A DNA stretch of 64,000 bases from Sphingobacteriales bacterium (GTDB lineage: Bacteria > Bacteroidota > Bacteroidia > Chitinophagales > Chitinophagaceae). Position 1 is the stretch's first letter; every line of letters starts with the position of its first letter. The stretch lies in assembly GCA_016219985.1 (NCBI GenBank), contig JACRJO010000010.1, forward strand, positions 1 through 64,000, read 5' to 3'. A program made the translations under genes and the position numbers. Shown here in pieces: positions 31,616 to 40,284 of the stretch. A model generated the notes under the pieces. The model was not told the DNA's origin, did not search any database, and was given only the letters and a program-made list of their open reading frames with translations.

Positions 31616-32605
31616 CTAAACAGCCCCGGCCATCACGGCCTGCTTGTTATATTTATTCCGGTATTCAATGGGTGTGAGTCCGGTTATTTTTTTAAAAATA
31701 GTGCGGAAAGTCTTGGTATCCGTGTACCCCACATCAAACATCACTTCATTGATATTCTTACGGCTGGTTTCAAAACTCCGCTTGGCGGCTTCCATCTTCA
31801 CCCGTTGCAGGTATTCCACCACCGTATTGTTCGTGGCCTTTTTAAACCGGCGTTCAAAACTCCGGCGGCCGATGGCAAAGTGTTCTGCCAGCTGATCCAC
31901 GGTAAACCTTTCGGCGAAATTGGTTTCAATATAGTCCTGCGCTTTTTTGATCTCCCCGTCTTCATGCGAGCGCTGGCCGCTGAACAACATAAAAGCCGCC
32001 TGACTGTCCCGGTCGATCTCCACCGCGAAATACTTGGCCGCTAAAATGGCCGTGGCCCGGTCTGTGTATTTTTCCACGAGGTAGATCAGCAGGTTCCAGT
32101 AGGAATTGGCCCCGCCGCTGCTGTACAAACCCTTTTCTTCCGTGATGATGCTGCCATCCACGATCTCCACATCGGGAAACATTACCCTGAACTCATTGAA
32201 ACGGCTCCAGTGGGTGGAGCATTTTTTTCCATTGAGCAAACCGGTGGAGGCAAATAAAAATGCGCCGATGCAAAGTGAGGCTACCTCCGCCCCTTTCTTA
32301 TGCTGGTCAATGATCCAGGGAATAAAGGCAGCGTTTTGCTCAAGCGCCATCTTCATATCCCCGCTCAGCGCCGGAATAATGATGAGGTCGGTATGTGCCA
32401 GGTCCTCCAGCAGCAGATCGGTATGGACCGAGTAAATACTGCCTTCCAGTTTAACTTCCTTCCGGAGTCCGACCAGCTGCACGTCGAACAGGGGTTCCCT
32501 TCCGCCTGCTGCTAAGAACTGGTTCACAGCGGAAAATAAATAGCGGGGATCAGCAATGGCTTCGATCACCGCGGTCTCGGGGACCAGGATAGATACATGC
32601 TTCAT
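31616..32605 (-). CDS. AraC-family regulator with N-terminal DJ-1/PfpI (GlxA-like) domain
   Basis: 329 residues, ATG at 32605. Residues 1-190 form a DJ-1/PfpI domain (VSILVPETAVIEAI; CIGAFLFASTGLLNGKKCSTHW, with the nucleophile-elbow Cys). Residues 225-320 hold the two helix-turn-helix units of AraC/XylS proteins (FTVDQLAEHFAIGRRSFERRF and INEVMFDVGYTDTKTFRTIF). It is divergent from the small-protein cluster that begins at 32716 and is its most likely local regulator, though no binding site can be shown. Confidence 0.9.
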   Translation of the reverse strand: MKHVSILVPETAVIEAIADPRYLFSAVNQFLAAGGREPLFDVQLVGLRKEVKLEGSIYSVHTDLLLEDLAHTDLIIIPALSGDMKMALEQNAAFIPWIIDQHKKGAEVASLCIGAFLFASTGLLNGKKCSTHWSRFNEFRVMFPDVEIVDGSIITEEKGLYSSGGANSYWNLLIYLVEKYTDRATAILAAKYFAVEIDRDSQAAFMLFSGQRSHEDGEIKKAQDYIETNFAERFTVDQLAEHFAIGRRSFERRFKKATNNTVVEYLQRVKMEAAKRSFETSRKNINEVMFDVGYTDTKTFRTIFKKITGLTPIEYRNKYNKQAVMAGAV

Positions 32606-32609
32606 GTCT

Positions 32610-32640
32610 TAAAGTTAGAAAACCCGCCTGTCGCAATCAA
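32610..32640 (-). promoter_or_regulatory. Promoter-like element for the AraC-type gene
   Basis: On the minus strand TTG (32638-32640), a 20-base spacer and TAACTTTA (32610-32617) match the Bacteroidota pattern TTG-N17-23-TAnnTTTG in all but the last base. The start codon lies 4 bases downstream, implying an almost leaderless mRNA. Confidence 0.4.
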
Positions 32641-32715
32641 CCCGTTGAATTGTCGTTTTTACCGGTCATCCCATTTTATTATGTCCTGTATGTTTACAGC
32701 GGCGAAAAATTACTT

Positions 32716-33132
32716 ATGCAGACAAGGAAACTGAATTCAGATATTATTGTAGCTTGTAACAGGGCAAAAAGCTTCCCGGATGGAATACAGGCTGCCCACG
32801 AAGAATTGCACCGGCGGGTCCGGTTTGACGGGAAAAGAAAGTTCTATGGAATTTCAAGACCCGGTCCGGCGGGCCATATTGAGTACTTCGCGGGCGCAGA
32901 GATCATTCCGGGCGATCTGTCCCTTGCAGGCCTTGAACAGTTCACCATCAAAAAAGGTAATTACCAGGTGATCGAGATCCCGGAATTCAGGAAGGATATT
33001 CCGGCCATTGACAGAGCTTTTCAGCAGTTGCTCGCTATTCCGGGGATTGACCCGCAGGGCGCCTGCGTGGAATGGTATCCCAATCTTACCGATGTTCATT
33101 GCATGGTAAGACTGGCAGACAAAGAACATTAA
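32716..33132 (+). CDS. GyrI-like / AraC effector-binding domain protein
   Basis: 138 residues from the ATG at 32716. Stand-alone small-molecule-binding domain: YFAGAEIIPGD near the middle, FTIKKGNYQVIEIPEF and IDRAFQQLLAIPGIDPQG, ending in the WYP..TDVHCMVRL strand. Domains of this type bind hydrophobic compounds in multidrug regulators or, alone, act as sequestering or hydrolytic proteins. First gene of a co-oriented run of stand-alone small-ligand folds to 38.4 kb. Confidence 0.75.
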   Translation: MQTRKLNSDIIVACNRAKSFPDGIQAAHEELHRRVRFDGKRKFYGISRPGPAGHIEYFAGAEIIPGDLSLAGLEQFTIKKGNYQVIEIPEFRKDIPAIDRAFQQLLAIPGIDPQGACVEWYPNLTDVHCMVRLADKEH

Positions 33133-33142
33133 CCAACTTTAT

Positions 33143-33562
33143 ATGCAAACAAAAACCCTCGTTACCGTGGAGGCATTAATCAATGCCCCGGTCCGGAAAG
33201 TCTGGGCCTTTTTCAACGGGCCCGAACACGTTACAAAATGGAACCAGGCCAGTCCCGACTGGCATTGTCCCAACGCCAGCAGCGAACTGAGACCCGGCGG
33301 AAAATTCAGTTTTACCATGGCCGCCAAAGACGGCAGTTTCAGTTTTGATTTCGGCGGAACCTACCGGGAAGTGGTGCCGGAACAAAAACTCAGCATTATT
33401 CTTGACGATGAGCGGAAATGGGATGTACTCTTCGCTGCAAACGGTAACCAGACCCATGTGCTGGAAACCTTTGAGGCCGAGGACGAAAACCCGGTGGAAC
33501 TGCAGCGGGGTGGCTGGCAATCCATCCTCAACAGTTTCAAACAATACGCCGAAACACATTAA
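33143..33562 (+). CDS. SRPBCC (AHSA1-type START-like) domain protein
   Basis: 139 residues. The opening VTVEALINAPVRKVWAFFNGPEHVTKW, GGKFSFTMAAKDGS, FGGTYREVVPEQKL and GGWQSILNSFKQY ending are standard for the AHSA1/SRPBCC hydrophobic-pocket fold. No ligand can be assigned. Ten bp after the preceding gene, so in the same operon. Confidence 0.85.
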   Translation: MQTKTLVTVEALINAPVRKVWAFFNGPEHVTKWNQASPDWHCPNASSELRPGGKFSFTMAAKDGSFSFDFGGTYREVVPEQKLSIILDDERKWDVLFAANGNQTHVLETFEAEDENPVELQRGGWQSILNSFKQYAETH

Positions 33563-33587
33563 CTACTCAACTCCAAAATCAGCAACC

Positions 33588-34022
33588 ATGGCCCGCGTCA
33601 GTACCTACCTCAATTTTTCCCGGAATACCGAGGAAGCCTTTCATTTTTACAAATCTGTTTTCCAAACCGAATTCCATGGGGAAATTGCCCGCTTCTCTTC
33701 CGTTCCCCCGCAGGAGGGAACTCCTCCCATGTCCGAAGCGGACCAAAACCTCGTTATGCATATTGAATTGCCCATTACCGGGGGACATGTGCTGATGGGG
33801 ACGGACGCCCCGGAATCCTGCGGCTTTCATGTAAATTTTGGGAACAACGTGCATATCACGCTGGAGCCGGACACCCGGGAGGAGTCCAAACGCCTGTTTG
33901 ATGCACTGTCCGATGGCGGGCATATCACGATGCCCCTGCAGGATATGTTCTGGGGCGCCTATTATGGAAGCTGCACCGATAAATTCGGTGTGCAATGGAT
34001 GGTCAATTGCAATGCGAAATAA
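33588..34022 (+). CDS. VOC / glyoxalase-fold protein, PhnB-like
   Basis: 144 residues from the ATG at 33588; an upstream in-frame extension overlaps the SRPBCC gene. RVSTYLNFSRNTEEAFHFYKSVF, the METAL-poor HVLMGTDAPES and WGAYYGSCTDKFGVQWMVN are the PhnB-like signature of the vicinal oxygen chelate fold. Probably a dimeric binding protein or dioxygenase relative without a known substrate. Confidence 0.85.
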   Translation: MARVSTYLNFSRNTEEAFHFYKSVFQTEFHGEIARFSSVPPQEGTPPMSEADQNLVMHIELPITGGHVLMGTDAPESCGFHVNFGNNVHITLEPDTREESKRLFDALSDGGHITMPLQDMFWGAYYGSCTDKFGVQWMVNCNAK

Positions 34023-34047
34023 TTTCATTCACCCCAACCGCTAAACC

Positions 34048-34905
34048 ATGAACAACAATATTCACCCCTGTCTCTGGTACGATGGCAATGCGAAAGAGGC
34101 CGCAGCATTCTATTGCTCCGTTTTCCCCAATTCCAAAATCACCACAGATACACCCATGGTGGTTAATTTTTATCTTAATGGTCAGAAATTCATGGGACTG
34201 AATGGTGGCCCGCAATATAAATTCAATCCCTCGGTTTCCTTTTTCGTGATCAGTGAATCCGATGAGGAGATCAATGAGCTGTATGCCAGGCTCTCCGAAG
34301 GAGGGAAGATCATGATGCCCCTGGATAAATATGACTGGAGCGAACGGTATGGTTTTTTCCAGGATAAATTTGGATTGGCCTGGCAGATCATGAAAGGCAA
34401 ATACAGCGATGTGAATCAGAAGATCACGCCCTGCTTGCTGTTTGTAGGGAATAATTATGGCAAAGCGGAAGCAGCAGTTAAGTATTATGCATCCCTTTTC
34501 CCCCAATCCGCCATCAGCGGGATCCTCTTGTACCAGGAAAATGAAGGAGAGCAGGTTGCGGGTAAAGTGAAACATTCCCAGTTCATCCTGGATGAAAAAG
34601 TGTTTATGGCCATGGATGGCTTTGGCAACCATGAATTCGTTTTCAATGAAGCCATTTCCTTTGTGGTGGAATGCAAAAACCAGGAAGAGATTGATTATTA
34701 CTGGGAGCGGCTTACCGCCAATGGTGGAAAAGAAAGCAAGTGCGGCTGGCTTACCGATCCCTTCGGGGTTTCCTGGCAGATCGTTCCCGCCAATATCGGG
34801 GAGATGATGAGTACGCCGGAGAAGGCCCAGCGCCTGATGCCGGCCATTATGCAGATGAGGAAGCTGGATATTGGGTTGTTGGAGAGGGCTGCTGGGGAGG
34901 GTTGA
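34048..34905 (+). CDS. Two-domain VOC protein (3-demethylubiquinone-9 3-methyltransferase-like, PhnB type)
   Basis: 285 residues made of two PhnB-like domains: the first starts IHPCLWYDGNAKEAAAFYCSVF and ends RYGFFQDKFGLAWQIM; the second starts ITPCLLFVGNNYGKAEAAVKYY and ends KCGWLTDPFGVSWQIVP. The historical family name implies a methyltransferase, but the fold is vicinal oxygen chelate and no SAM site is present, so that function should not be transferred. 25 bp after the previous gene. Confidence 0.85.
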   Translation: MNNNIHPCLWYDGNAKEAAAFYCSVFPNSKITTDTPMVVNFYLNGQKFMGLNGGPQYKFNPSVSFFVISESDEEINELYARLSEGGKIMMPLDKYDWSERYGFFQDKFGLAWQIMKGKYSDVNQKITPCLLFVGNNYGKAEAAVKYYASLFPQSAISGILLYQENEGEQVAGKVKHSQFILDEKVFMAMDGFGNHEFVFNEAISFVVECKNQEEIDYYWERLTANGGKESKCGWLTDPFGVSWQIVPANIGEMMSTPEKAQRLMPAIMQMRKLDIGLLERAAGEG

Positions 34906-35141
34906 CAGGGGCTTCTAATGAGCATTGCGTATTGAGCATTGAACACCTGCCTGCTCGCCTCGCGGCGAAGCGGGCCGGCAGGCAGGTTGAGTCTTTTAAC
35001 TAGTTGATAGGTTACCTCTGCAACCCCCAATATCCAAATCCGACCAGGATCGGATGTTTGAGATTTGGTTATTATTTGATTTTTGAATCTTGATTCTTAT
35101 TTGTTTCTTGGATCTTGGTTCTTGAAAATTTAAAAACAGTT
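34906..35141. repeat. 43-bp CCTGCC palindrome within low-complexity DNA
   Basis: 34945-34987 starts ACCTGCCTGCTCGCCTCGCG and ends GGCCGGCAGGCAGGT; it matches 10826-10868 base for base by eye. The flanks consist of 'gagcattgcgtattgagcat' and 'tcttgattcttatttgtttc' runs. No gene. Confidence 0.8.
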
Positions 35142-35519
35142 ATGAAACAAAAAACAACACTCTTCTATTGGATTTTTACTGTATTATTCGCCGGCCTCAT
35201 GACCTGGTCAGCATTACCGGGTGTAAATCCCCAGGGAGAAGCCCTGCAGTTCATGCACGATTACCTGGGCTACCCCGTGTATTTTATTCAGTTTATCAGT
35301 GTGGCTAAACTGGCTGGTTGCCTCGCGATCCTGGTACCGGGGTTTAACAAGATCAAAGAATGGGCCTATGCGGGTTTATTCTTCGACCTGGCCGGCGCTA
35401 TTTTCTCCATAGTGGCCGTTCAGCAAAAATTCGAAGCAGGCACGCTGTTTATTGTATTACCGGTTGTATTGGGGGCTTTGTCGTACTATTTCTGGACCCG
35501 CAGGAAAATGCTTGCCTGA
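35142..35519 (+). CDS. DoxX-like integral membrane protein
   Basis: 125 residues from the ATG at 35142. Four membrane segments (IFTVLFAGLMTWSALPG, FIQFISVAKLAGCLAILVPG, WAYAGLFFDLAGAIFSIVAV, LFIVLPVVLGALSYYFW) with the KLAG and FNKIKEWAYAGLFFDL features of the DoxX-like family. Function unknown; often found next to stress or detoxification genes. Confidence 0.85.
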   Translation: MKQKTTLFYWIFTVLFAGLMTWSALPGVNPQGEALQFMHDYLGYPVYFIQFISVAKLAGCLAILVPGFNKIKEWAYAGLFFDLAGAIFSIVAVQQKFEAGTLFIVLPVVLGALSYYFWTRRKMLA

Positions 35520-35646
35520 TTTGACGGAAGCTTGCCGTGCCGCAATTATTTACCCGCCGGAATCCCGTATTGGCCGGAGAGCGATAACCATTTAACTAAG
35601 CGCCGGCATCAACCGGAAGAAAAACAGGTTTACGAATAACCAAACC

Positions 35647-36213
35647 ATGAGAAAATTAAAATTACAGGTACAACTATCTGTTGATGGATTTGTTGCAGGA
35701 GCCAATGGTGAACTGGACTGGACCGTAACTGCAGATGAAAAATACTGGCAGTTCATCAATGAAGTAGCTGATAGTTCAGACACCCTTCTGCTTGGAAGAA
35801 AAATGGCAGCAGATTTCGTGTATCACTTTGAAGCGTTTAAGCCCGGCAGCCCCAGGTTCGCTTTCGCCCGGAAAATGGTAAACATCCCGAAAGTTATTTT
35901 CACCAAAACACTGGACAAGCCGATCGGAGAAAACACCACGCTTGCAAAAGGAAACCTGGCAGACGAAATTGCCACCTTGAAAAATAAAAACGGGAAAGAC
36001 ATTTTGGTTTACGGGGGCGCAGGCTTTGTTTCTTCCCTGGTTGCCGGCGGACATATCGACGAGTTCCTTTTCTTTGTCAACCCCGTGATGATAAATAAAG
36101 GAATGAGAATTTTTGACCTGCTTGACAAGCGACAGAAACTTTCCTTAATCAGTGCCACACCTTACGAATGTGGCGTAACCGTGCTTCACTATAAACTGGA
36201 TAATGACCAATGA
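35647..36213 (+). CDS. RibD C-terminal / dihydrofolate-reductase-like protein
   Basis: 188 residues. KLQVQLSVDGFVAGANGELDW at the start, DTLLLGRKMAADF, the nucleotide-binding ILVYGGAGFVSSLVAGGHIDEF and a C-terminal strand pattern show the RibD_C/DHFR-like reductase family. Likely NADPH-dependent with unknown substrate; not the riboflavin enzyme itself, since the deaminase domain is absent. Confidence 0.88.
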   Translation: MRKLKLQVQLSVDGFVAGANGELDWTVTADEKYWQFINEVADSSDTLLLGRKMAADFVYHFEAFKPGSPRFAFARKMVNIPKVIFTKTLDKPIGENTTLAKGNLADEIATLKNKNGKDILVYGGAGFVSSLVAGGHIDEFLFFVNPVMINKGMRIFDLLDKRQKLSLISATPYECGVTVLHYKLDNDQ

Positions 36214-36307
36214 ATGGCCGGAATTACTGTAAAAAACGATTTAAATATAATTTTATACCGATAGCCGGCGAAAAATCAAAGGCCGCGGAACCTGAATAAA
36301 AACTACT

Positions 36308-36598
36308 ATGACCCGGAAACAATTACGAACCTGCGAAAAAGGGCATCGCTATTATAAAAGCAGCGACTGCCCCGTTTGCCCTGTTTGCGGGGCGGAGCGA
36401 AAGCCCGGCCGCATTTTTCTGTCCCAACTGAGTGCGCCGGCCAGGAGGGCAATGGAAAGCAAAGGTATCAGTAAACCGGAGCAATTGGCCCGTTACAGTG
36501 AAAAAGAGATCCTGGCCCTGCACGGTATCGGGAAAACTTCGATGCCCCGGCTGAACGAAGCGCTGAGAGCGGCGGGCCTGACCTTTAAAAAAGAATAA
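36308..36598 (+). CDS. Zinc-ribbon plus RNA polymerase alpha-CTD-like helix-hairpin-helix protein
   Basis: 96 residues. The N-terminus has CEKGHRYYKSSDCPVCPVCG, a CxxGH..C..C..C treble-clef or ribbon-like cysteine set. The C-terminus (LSAPARRAMESKGISKPEQL then EILALHGIGKTSMPRLNEAL) is a helix-hairpin-helix unit like the C-terminal domain of RNA polymerase alpha. A small nucleic-acid-binding protein by inference; its partner is unknown. Confidence 0.75.
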   Translation: MTRKQLRTCEKGHRYYKSSDCPVCPVCGAERKPGRIFLSQLSAPARRAMESKGISKPEQLARYSEKEILALHGIGKTSMPRLNEALRAAGLTFKKE

Positions 36599-36604
36599 TC
36601 CCGG

Positions 36605-37027
36605 ATGCAGCAGACAAAGCTTCACGTCTACCTCAGTTTTAATGGCAATTGCCGGGAAGCGATGTCTTTCTACCGGGATTGCATCGGGGGTAAACTGACC
36701 CTGCAGCCCATGAAAGAATCACCCGATGCTGAAAGATTACCGCCCGCAATGCAGGAAACGATCCTGCATGCTGCCCTGGTAAAGGACGGGCTGGTACTGA
36801 TGGGAACCGATATGCTGGAAGAAGAAGGATTGAAAAAAGGGAATACGGTTTCCCTGCTGCTGGACTGCAGCACGGAAGAAGAGGCCCGCGACTATTACCG
36901 GAAACTGGTTGAAGGAGGAACAGCCCGTCACCCTTTGCGCCCGGGTTTCTCCGGGGCCCTGTTCGGCGGCCTTACCGATAAATACGGCAACCAGTGGTTG
37001 CTGCACTATAATAAAGATCAACAATAA
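36605..37027 (+). CDS. VOC / glyoxalase-fold protein, PhnB-like
   Basis: 140 residues, 6 bp after the preceding stop. LHVYLSFNGNCREAMSFYRD, GLVLMGTDMLEEEGL, GFSGALFGGLTDKYGNQWLLHY identify another PhnB-type VOC protein, more like the one at 33588 than the two-domain protein at 34048. Confidence 0.85.
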   Translation: MQQTKLHVYLSFNGNCREAMSFYRDCIGGKLTLQPMKESPDAERLPPAMQETILHAALVKDGLVLMGTDMLEEEGLKKGNTVSLLLDCSTEEEARDYYRKLVEGGTARHPLRPGFSGALFGGLTDKYGNQWLLHYNKDQQ

Positions 37028-37061
37028 ATTAGCTTTAATATTCACCTGAAAACAGTTAAAC

Positions 37062-37589
37062 ATGCTTATTACCCTCCTCTTTATCCTGGCCGGCATTATC
37101 CTTCTCTTCCTGCTGCTGGCCCTGCTGATTAAAAAAGAGTTCAGCCTGGAAAAACAGGCTGTCATCAACCGGCCTGCCCGGGAGATATTTGACTATATAA
37201 AGCGGATCCGCAACCAGGAACAGTACAGCGTTTGGGTAATGAAAGATCCCCGTATTAAAATTGTGTACACCGGCCAGGATGGCGCGGCCGGCTTCCGTTC
37301 AGCCTGGGAAAGCGAGGATAAAAATGTGGGAACAGGTGAACAGGAAATCATTCATATAAAAGAAGGGGAAAGCATGGAAGTGGAAATCCGGTTCAAAAAG
37401 CCTTTTGAAGCGACGAACCGGGCCACGACAACTGTAACCGCGATAAGTGAAACCCAGTCAAGGTTGAGCACCCGCTTTTATGGCCGGAGTAAGTTTCCCA
37501 TGAACATAATGAACCTGTTTATGGATAAGCTGGTTGGCAAAGACATGCAGCAAAACCTGGAAAATATAAAAAGGAATCTTGAACAATAA
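37062..37589 (+). CDS. Membrane-anchored SRPBCC domain protein
   Basis: 175 residues. An N-terminal membrane helix (LITLLFILAGIILLFLLLAL) precedes an SRPBCC domain (VINRPAREIFDYIKRIRNQEQYSVW; GEQEIIHIKEGESMEVEIRF; MDKLVGKDMQQNLENIKRNL). The domain would sit in the cytosol next to the membrane. Belongs to the polyketide-cyclase/START-like group of lipid or small-ligand binders. Confidence 0.82.
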   Translation: MLITLLFILAGIILLFLLLALLIKKEFSLEKQAVINRPAREIFDYIKRIRNQEQYSVWVMKDPRIKIVYTGQDGAAGFRSAWESEDKNVGTGEQEIIHIKEGESMEVEIRFKKPFEATNRATTTVTAISETQSRLSTRFYGRSKFPMNIMNLFMDKLVGKDMQQNLENIKRNLEQ

Positions 37590-37609
37590 TTTTCATTTAA
37601 TTTTCTGCT

Positions 37610-38389
37610 ATGACAAACGAGACGACCATACCTGGAACAGTGAACGAATATATTGCCGGCTTCCCGGCACCGGTAAGGAAAAGGCTGGAACAGTTGCGCA
37701 AAACCATTAAAGCCTGTGCACCGGCCGCAACGGAGGGGATTGGCTACGGGATGCCGGGTTTCAAATACCTGGGCCGTCCCCTTGTGTATTTTGCCGCGTA
37801 TGAAAACCATATTGGTTTCTATGCCACCCCGACAGGGCACGAAAAATTCAAGGAGGCGTTGTCCCGCTACAAAACCGGGAAAGGTTCGGTACAGTTTCCG
37901 CACAGCGAAGTCTTTCCGCTGGAACTGGTAAAAAAGATCGTGTTGTTCCGGGTAAAAGAAAACGAGGCCCTTATGGCAGCGAAGAAAAAACCGGCAGCGG
38001 TAAACATAAAAAAGGGAGCCACTCTTACCAACAAGGACGAAGAAGCGGTAAAAGCCTGGATGGGTAAACTGGAGCCGGCCTGGAAAAAAGAAGTAGATGG
38101 CCTGCGCGGGATTATTAAAAAAGCCAGTCCCCTGCTGAAGGAACGGATCAAATGGAATGCGCCCAGCTATTATTATAAGGAAGACATTCTCACATTTGGC
38201 CCCCGTAGAAAAGACAAGCTCCTGCTGGTCGTCCATCACCCGTTTGTAGAAAAAATCAAATCACCCATCCTGGAAGGTAATTTTAAGGAGAGGCGGCTGA
38301 TCTGGTTTCAGAACAAAGCCGAAGCGGTGAAACAGCAAAAGGAGCTGACCCGGATCATAAGGGAGATTATAAAACATATTGATCAGTAA
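37610..38389 (+). CDS. Tandem DUF1801 protein
   Basis: 259 residues with two DUF1801-like domains: VNEYIAGFPAPVRKRLEQLR through KKIVLFRVKENEALM (about 6-125), a Lys-rich linker (AAKKKPAAVNIKKGATL), then VKAWMGKLEPAWKKEVDGLR through EIIKHI. The first has the GYGMPGFKYLGRPLVYFAAY core, the second WNAPSYYYKEDILTFGP. Last of the small-fold cluster. Confidence 0.8.
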   Translation: MTNETTIPGTVNEYIAGFPAPVRKRLEQLRKTIKACAPAATEGIGYGMPGFKYLGRPLVYFAAYENHIGFYATPTGHEKFKEALSRYKTGKGSVQFPHSEVFPLELVKKIVLFRVKENEALMAAKKKPAAVNIKKGATLTNKDEEAVKAWMGKLEPAWKKEVDGLRGIIKKASPLLKERIKWNAPSYYYKEDILTFGPRRKDKLLLVVHHPFVEKIKSPILEGNFKERRLIWFQNKAEAVKQQKELTRIIREIIKHIDQ

Positions 38390-38439
38390 GTCTTAAACTC
38401 GTGCAGGAAACAACTGCTTGCCTTCCCTTATTCATCTGC

Positions 38440-38632
38440 CTGCCGCTTTCCTGGAATACATAAAGGAACATCTGCCGGATTCCACCCCCAGCAAAAAGCG
38501 GATGAAGTGATGAAAAACAGGGGTTTTACCAGTCAAAACTGGATAACCCGGGAATTTCCCGGGGAGGAGCACGGTGAAAAAGCCTCGCATAAGCGCCTGC
38601 ACATACCTTTAACGTTCCTGCTGGGCCGCTGA
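38440..38632 (+). pseudogene. Possible remnant of an esterase-like alpha/beta hydrolase
   Basis: Bases 38489-38632 read without stop as QKADEVMKNRGFTSQNWITR, FPGEEHGEKASHKRLHIPLT, FLLGR, resembling the C-terminal end of esterase-D-like hydrolases (the GAEHNE..W..RL region). A further piece in another frame just upstream (FLEYIKEHLPDS) could be the preceding helix. No start codon or nucleophile remains. Weak; based on resemblance only. Confidence 0.35.
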
Positions 38633-38672
38633 GCAATATTTGGCTGTACCTTTAAGGTATAAATAATGGGGT

Positions 38673-39119
38673 ATGAAAAAGGCTTTTTATTTACTGGGAT
38701 TAGGGCTGTTTCTTTTTGCCTGTGGCAGCAACAAAAATGAACCCACCGAATTACCAGACGCCGAAATCAATATGTGGAAGATCGACCAGGATTCCATGGG
38801 CAACCTGCTGACGCAAAAGATGATTGCCCCCGAAATGGATACCCTGACCGCAGAGAATATCATTAATTACCTTAACAATAATAATCCTTCCGTTAAACTG
38901 GATTATGTAAGGTCCTCGGGGGATACCCTGTTCCTGAAGATCGCGGATGCCAACTACCTCACCCAGCAAATGGGCTCTTCCGGATCCACGGTTTATATGG
39001 CGGAAGTGGTATACAATTGCACCGAATTACCGGGTACCCGTTATGTCCATTTCGATTTCGAGGAAGGCGATCATGCCCAACCCGGGACCTATACGAGGGA
39101 AAGCTTTAAGGACAATTAG
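38673..39119 (+). CDS. Small hypothetical lipoprotein
   Basis: 148 residues. Lipoprotein signal MKKAFYLLGLGLFLFAC, then an Asn/Glu-rich linker. The body (DTLTAENIINYLNNNNPSVK; SGDTLFLKIADANYLTQQMG; YVHFDFEEGDHAQPGTYTRE) is compact and unassigned, with the appearance of a GerMN-like periplasmic domain at best. TACCTTTA at 38647 is a possible -7 element. Confidence 0.65.
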   Translation: MKKAFYLLGLGLFLFACGSNKNEPTELPDAEINMWKIDQDSMGNLLTQKMIAPEMDTLTAENIINYLNNNNPSVKLDYVRSSGDTLFLKIADANYLTQQMGSSGSTVYMAEVVYNCTELPGTRYVHFDFEEGDHAQPGTYTRESFKDN

Positions 39120-39227
39120 CCCGGCTATTTACCGTGCCATCGTTTTACACCGGCTCCCCTTCGGGAGACCCGGCTTGGAAGCAGAGACACCGGCTCCCGA
39201 CTACCGACTATCGACTACCGACTCACC

Positions 39228-40205
39228 CTACTGAGGGTACTTCTCCACCTTATTCGCCACCGGCTTCACCGTCCGCAGATACGCATAGATCGCTTTCAGG
39301 TCCTTGTCCTCCATTCCCGCATAATCGGACAGGGGCATGATGGAATTCTTTTTGCCCGGATCGATATTATAATTTTTCTCTTCGCGGTAAAGGGTAAACT
39401 TATTCAGGAAGCGCTCTTCGGTCCATGTGCCGAGCCCTGTGGCAGAATCGGGTGTAAGATTGGCGGAAGTCACTTTAAAATTGGGCACCGTGAAGGTATT
39501 TCCCCCGGCATACATACGGGAAAAATCAAGTTGCCCCTTGTTGAACGGAGTATGGCAGGTGACACAATCTCCCATGGTAACCAGGTATTCGCCGTATTTG
39601 ACGGGATCGCTTTCCGGGGGACGAACATTACTGTCAACAGAAGGCTGTAATGCCTGGGCAGGGTAGGCCATGCTGATCGGTATCATCAGCTGGCGGGGCG
39701 GCACTTTATTATTGATCGGCTTTAAGGTCCGGATATACGCGATGATATTCAGCAGGTCTTCTTTGGCCATCCGGTTATAATGCGGGTAAGGCATGATGGG
39801 AAATAAAGTATCGCCATTTTTATTGATCCCCTGGGTAATCGCTCTCAGAACTTCCTCATCAGTCCAGGCGCCGATTCCTGTTTCCCGGTCCGGGGTGATA
39901 TTGCGGCTGAAAAGGGTACCCGGTATCGCATCCAGTATATTGTGGTCAAATACGCCCCCGCCGCCCCCTTCTGTACCGGGAACAACCGGACCAGAGAATT
40001 TACTGAAGTCCCTCTTGCTGTGGCAATGGATACAGGCCGCTACATGGTTGGCGAGATACCCGCCTCTTTCCACAGCCTTTGCCAGTGAGTCAGCCTTCGC
40101 TGATTCGGGGGATGTTTTTTCAGTACTGTTATTGTTGCAGGAAGAAAACCAGGCGGCGGCAACTATGCAGGTGCACAGCGCCGCAAGAGCAAGCAGCTTT
40201 TTCAT
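39228..40205 (-). CDS. Diheme c-type cytochrome, exported
   Basis: 325 residues. Signal LALAALCTCIVAAAWFSSC is of lipoprotein type. Two cytochrome c domains with heme sites CIHCH (residue about 59) and CVTCH (about 215), each followed by Met-containing loops (SRNITPDRETGIGAWTDEEV; SANLTPDSATGLGTWTEERF). This doublet resembles the c-type subunits of alcohol or sugar dehydrogenases and other periplasmic electron carriers. No partner dehydrogenase is adjacent. The last residues again lie near repeat DNA (39180-39235). Confidence 0.87.
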   Translation of the reverse strand: MKKLLALAALCTCIVAAAWFSSCNNNSTEKTSPESAKADSLAKAVERGGYLANHVAACIHCHSKRDFSKFSGPVVPGTEGGGGGVFDHNILDAIPGTLFSRNITPDRETGIGAWTDEEVLRAITQGINKNGDTLFPIMPYPHYNRMAKEDLLNIIAYIRTLKPINNKVPPRQLMIPISMAYPAQALQPSVDSNVRPPESDPVKYGEYLVTMGDCVTCHTPFNKGQLDFSRMYAGGNTFTVPNFKVTSANLTPDSATGLGTWTEERFLNKFTLYREEKNYNIDPGKKNSIMPLSDYAGMEDKDLKAIYAYLRTVKPVANKVEKYPQ

Positions 40206-40284
40206 AACGTTGGTTGGTGTTTAGAGGTGATAGCGTTTCGAATAAAAGATACGGAAGTATTTTTAAATCCCCAACGATTTATTA

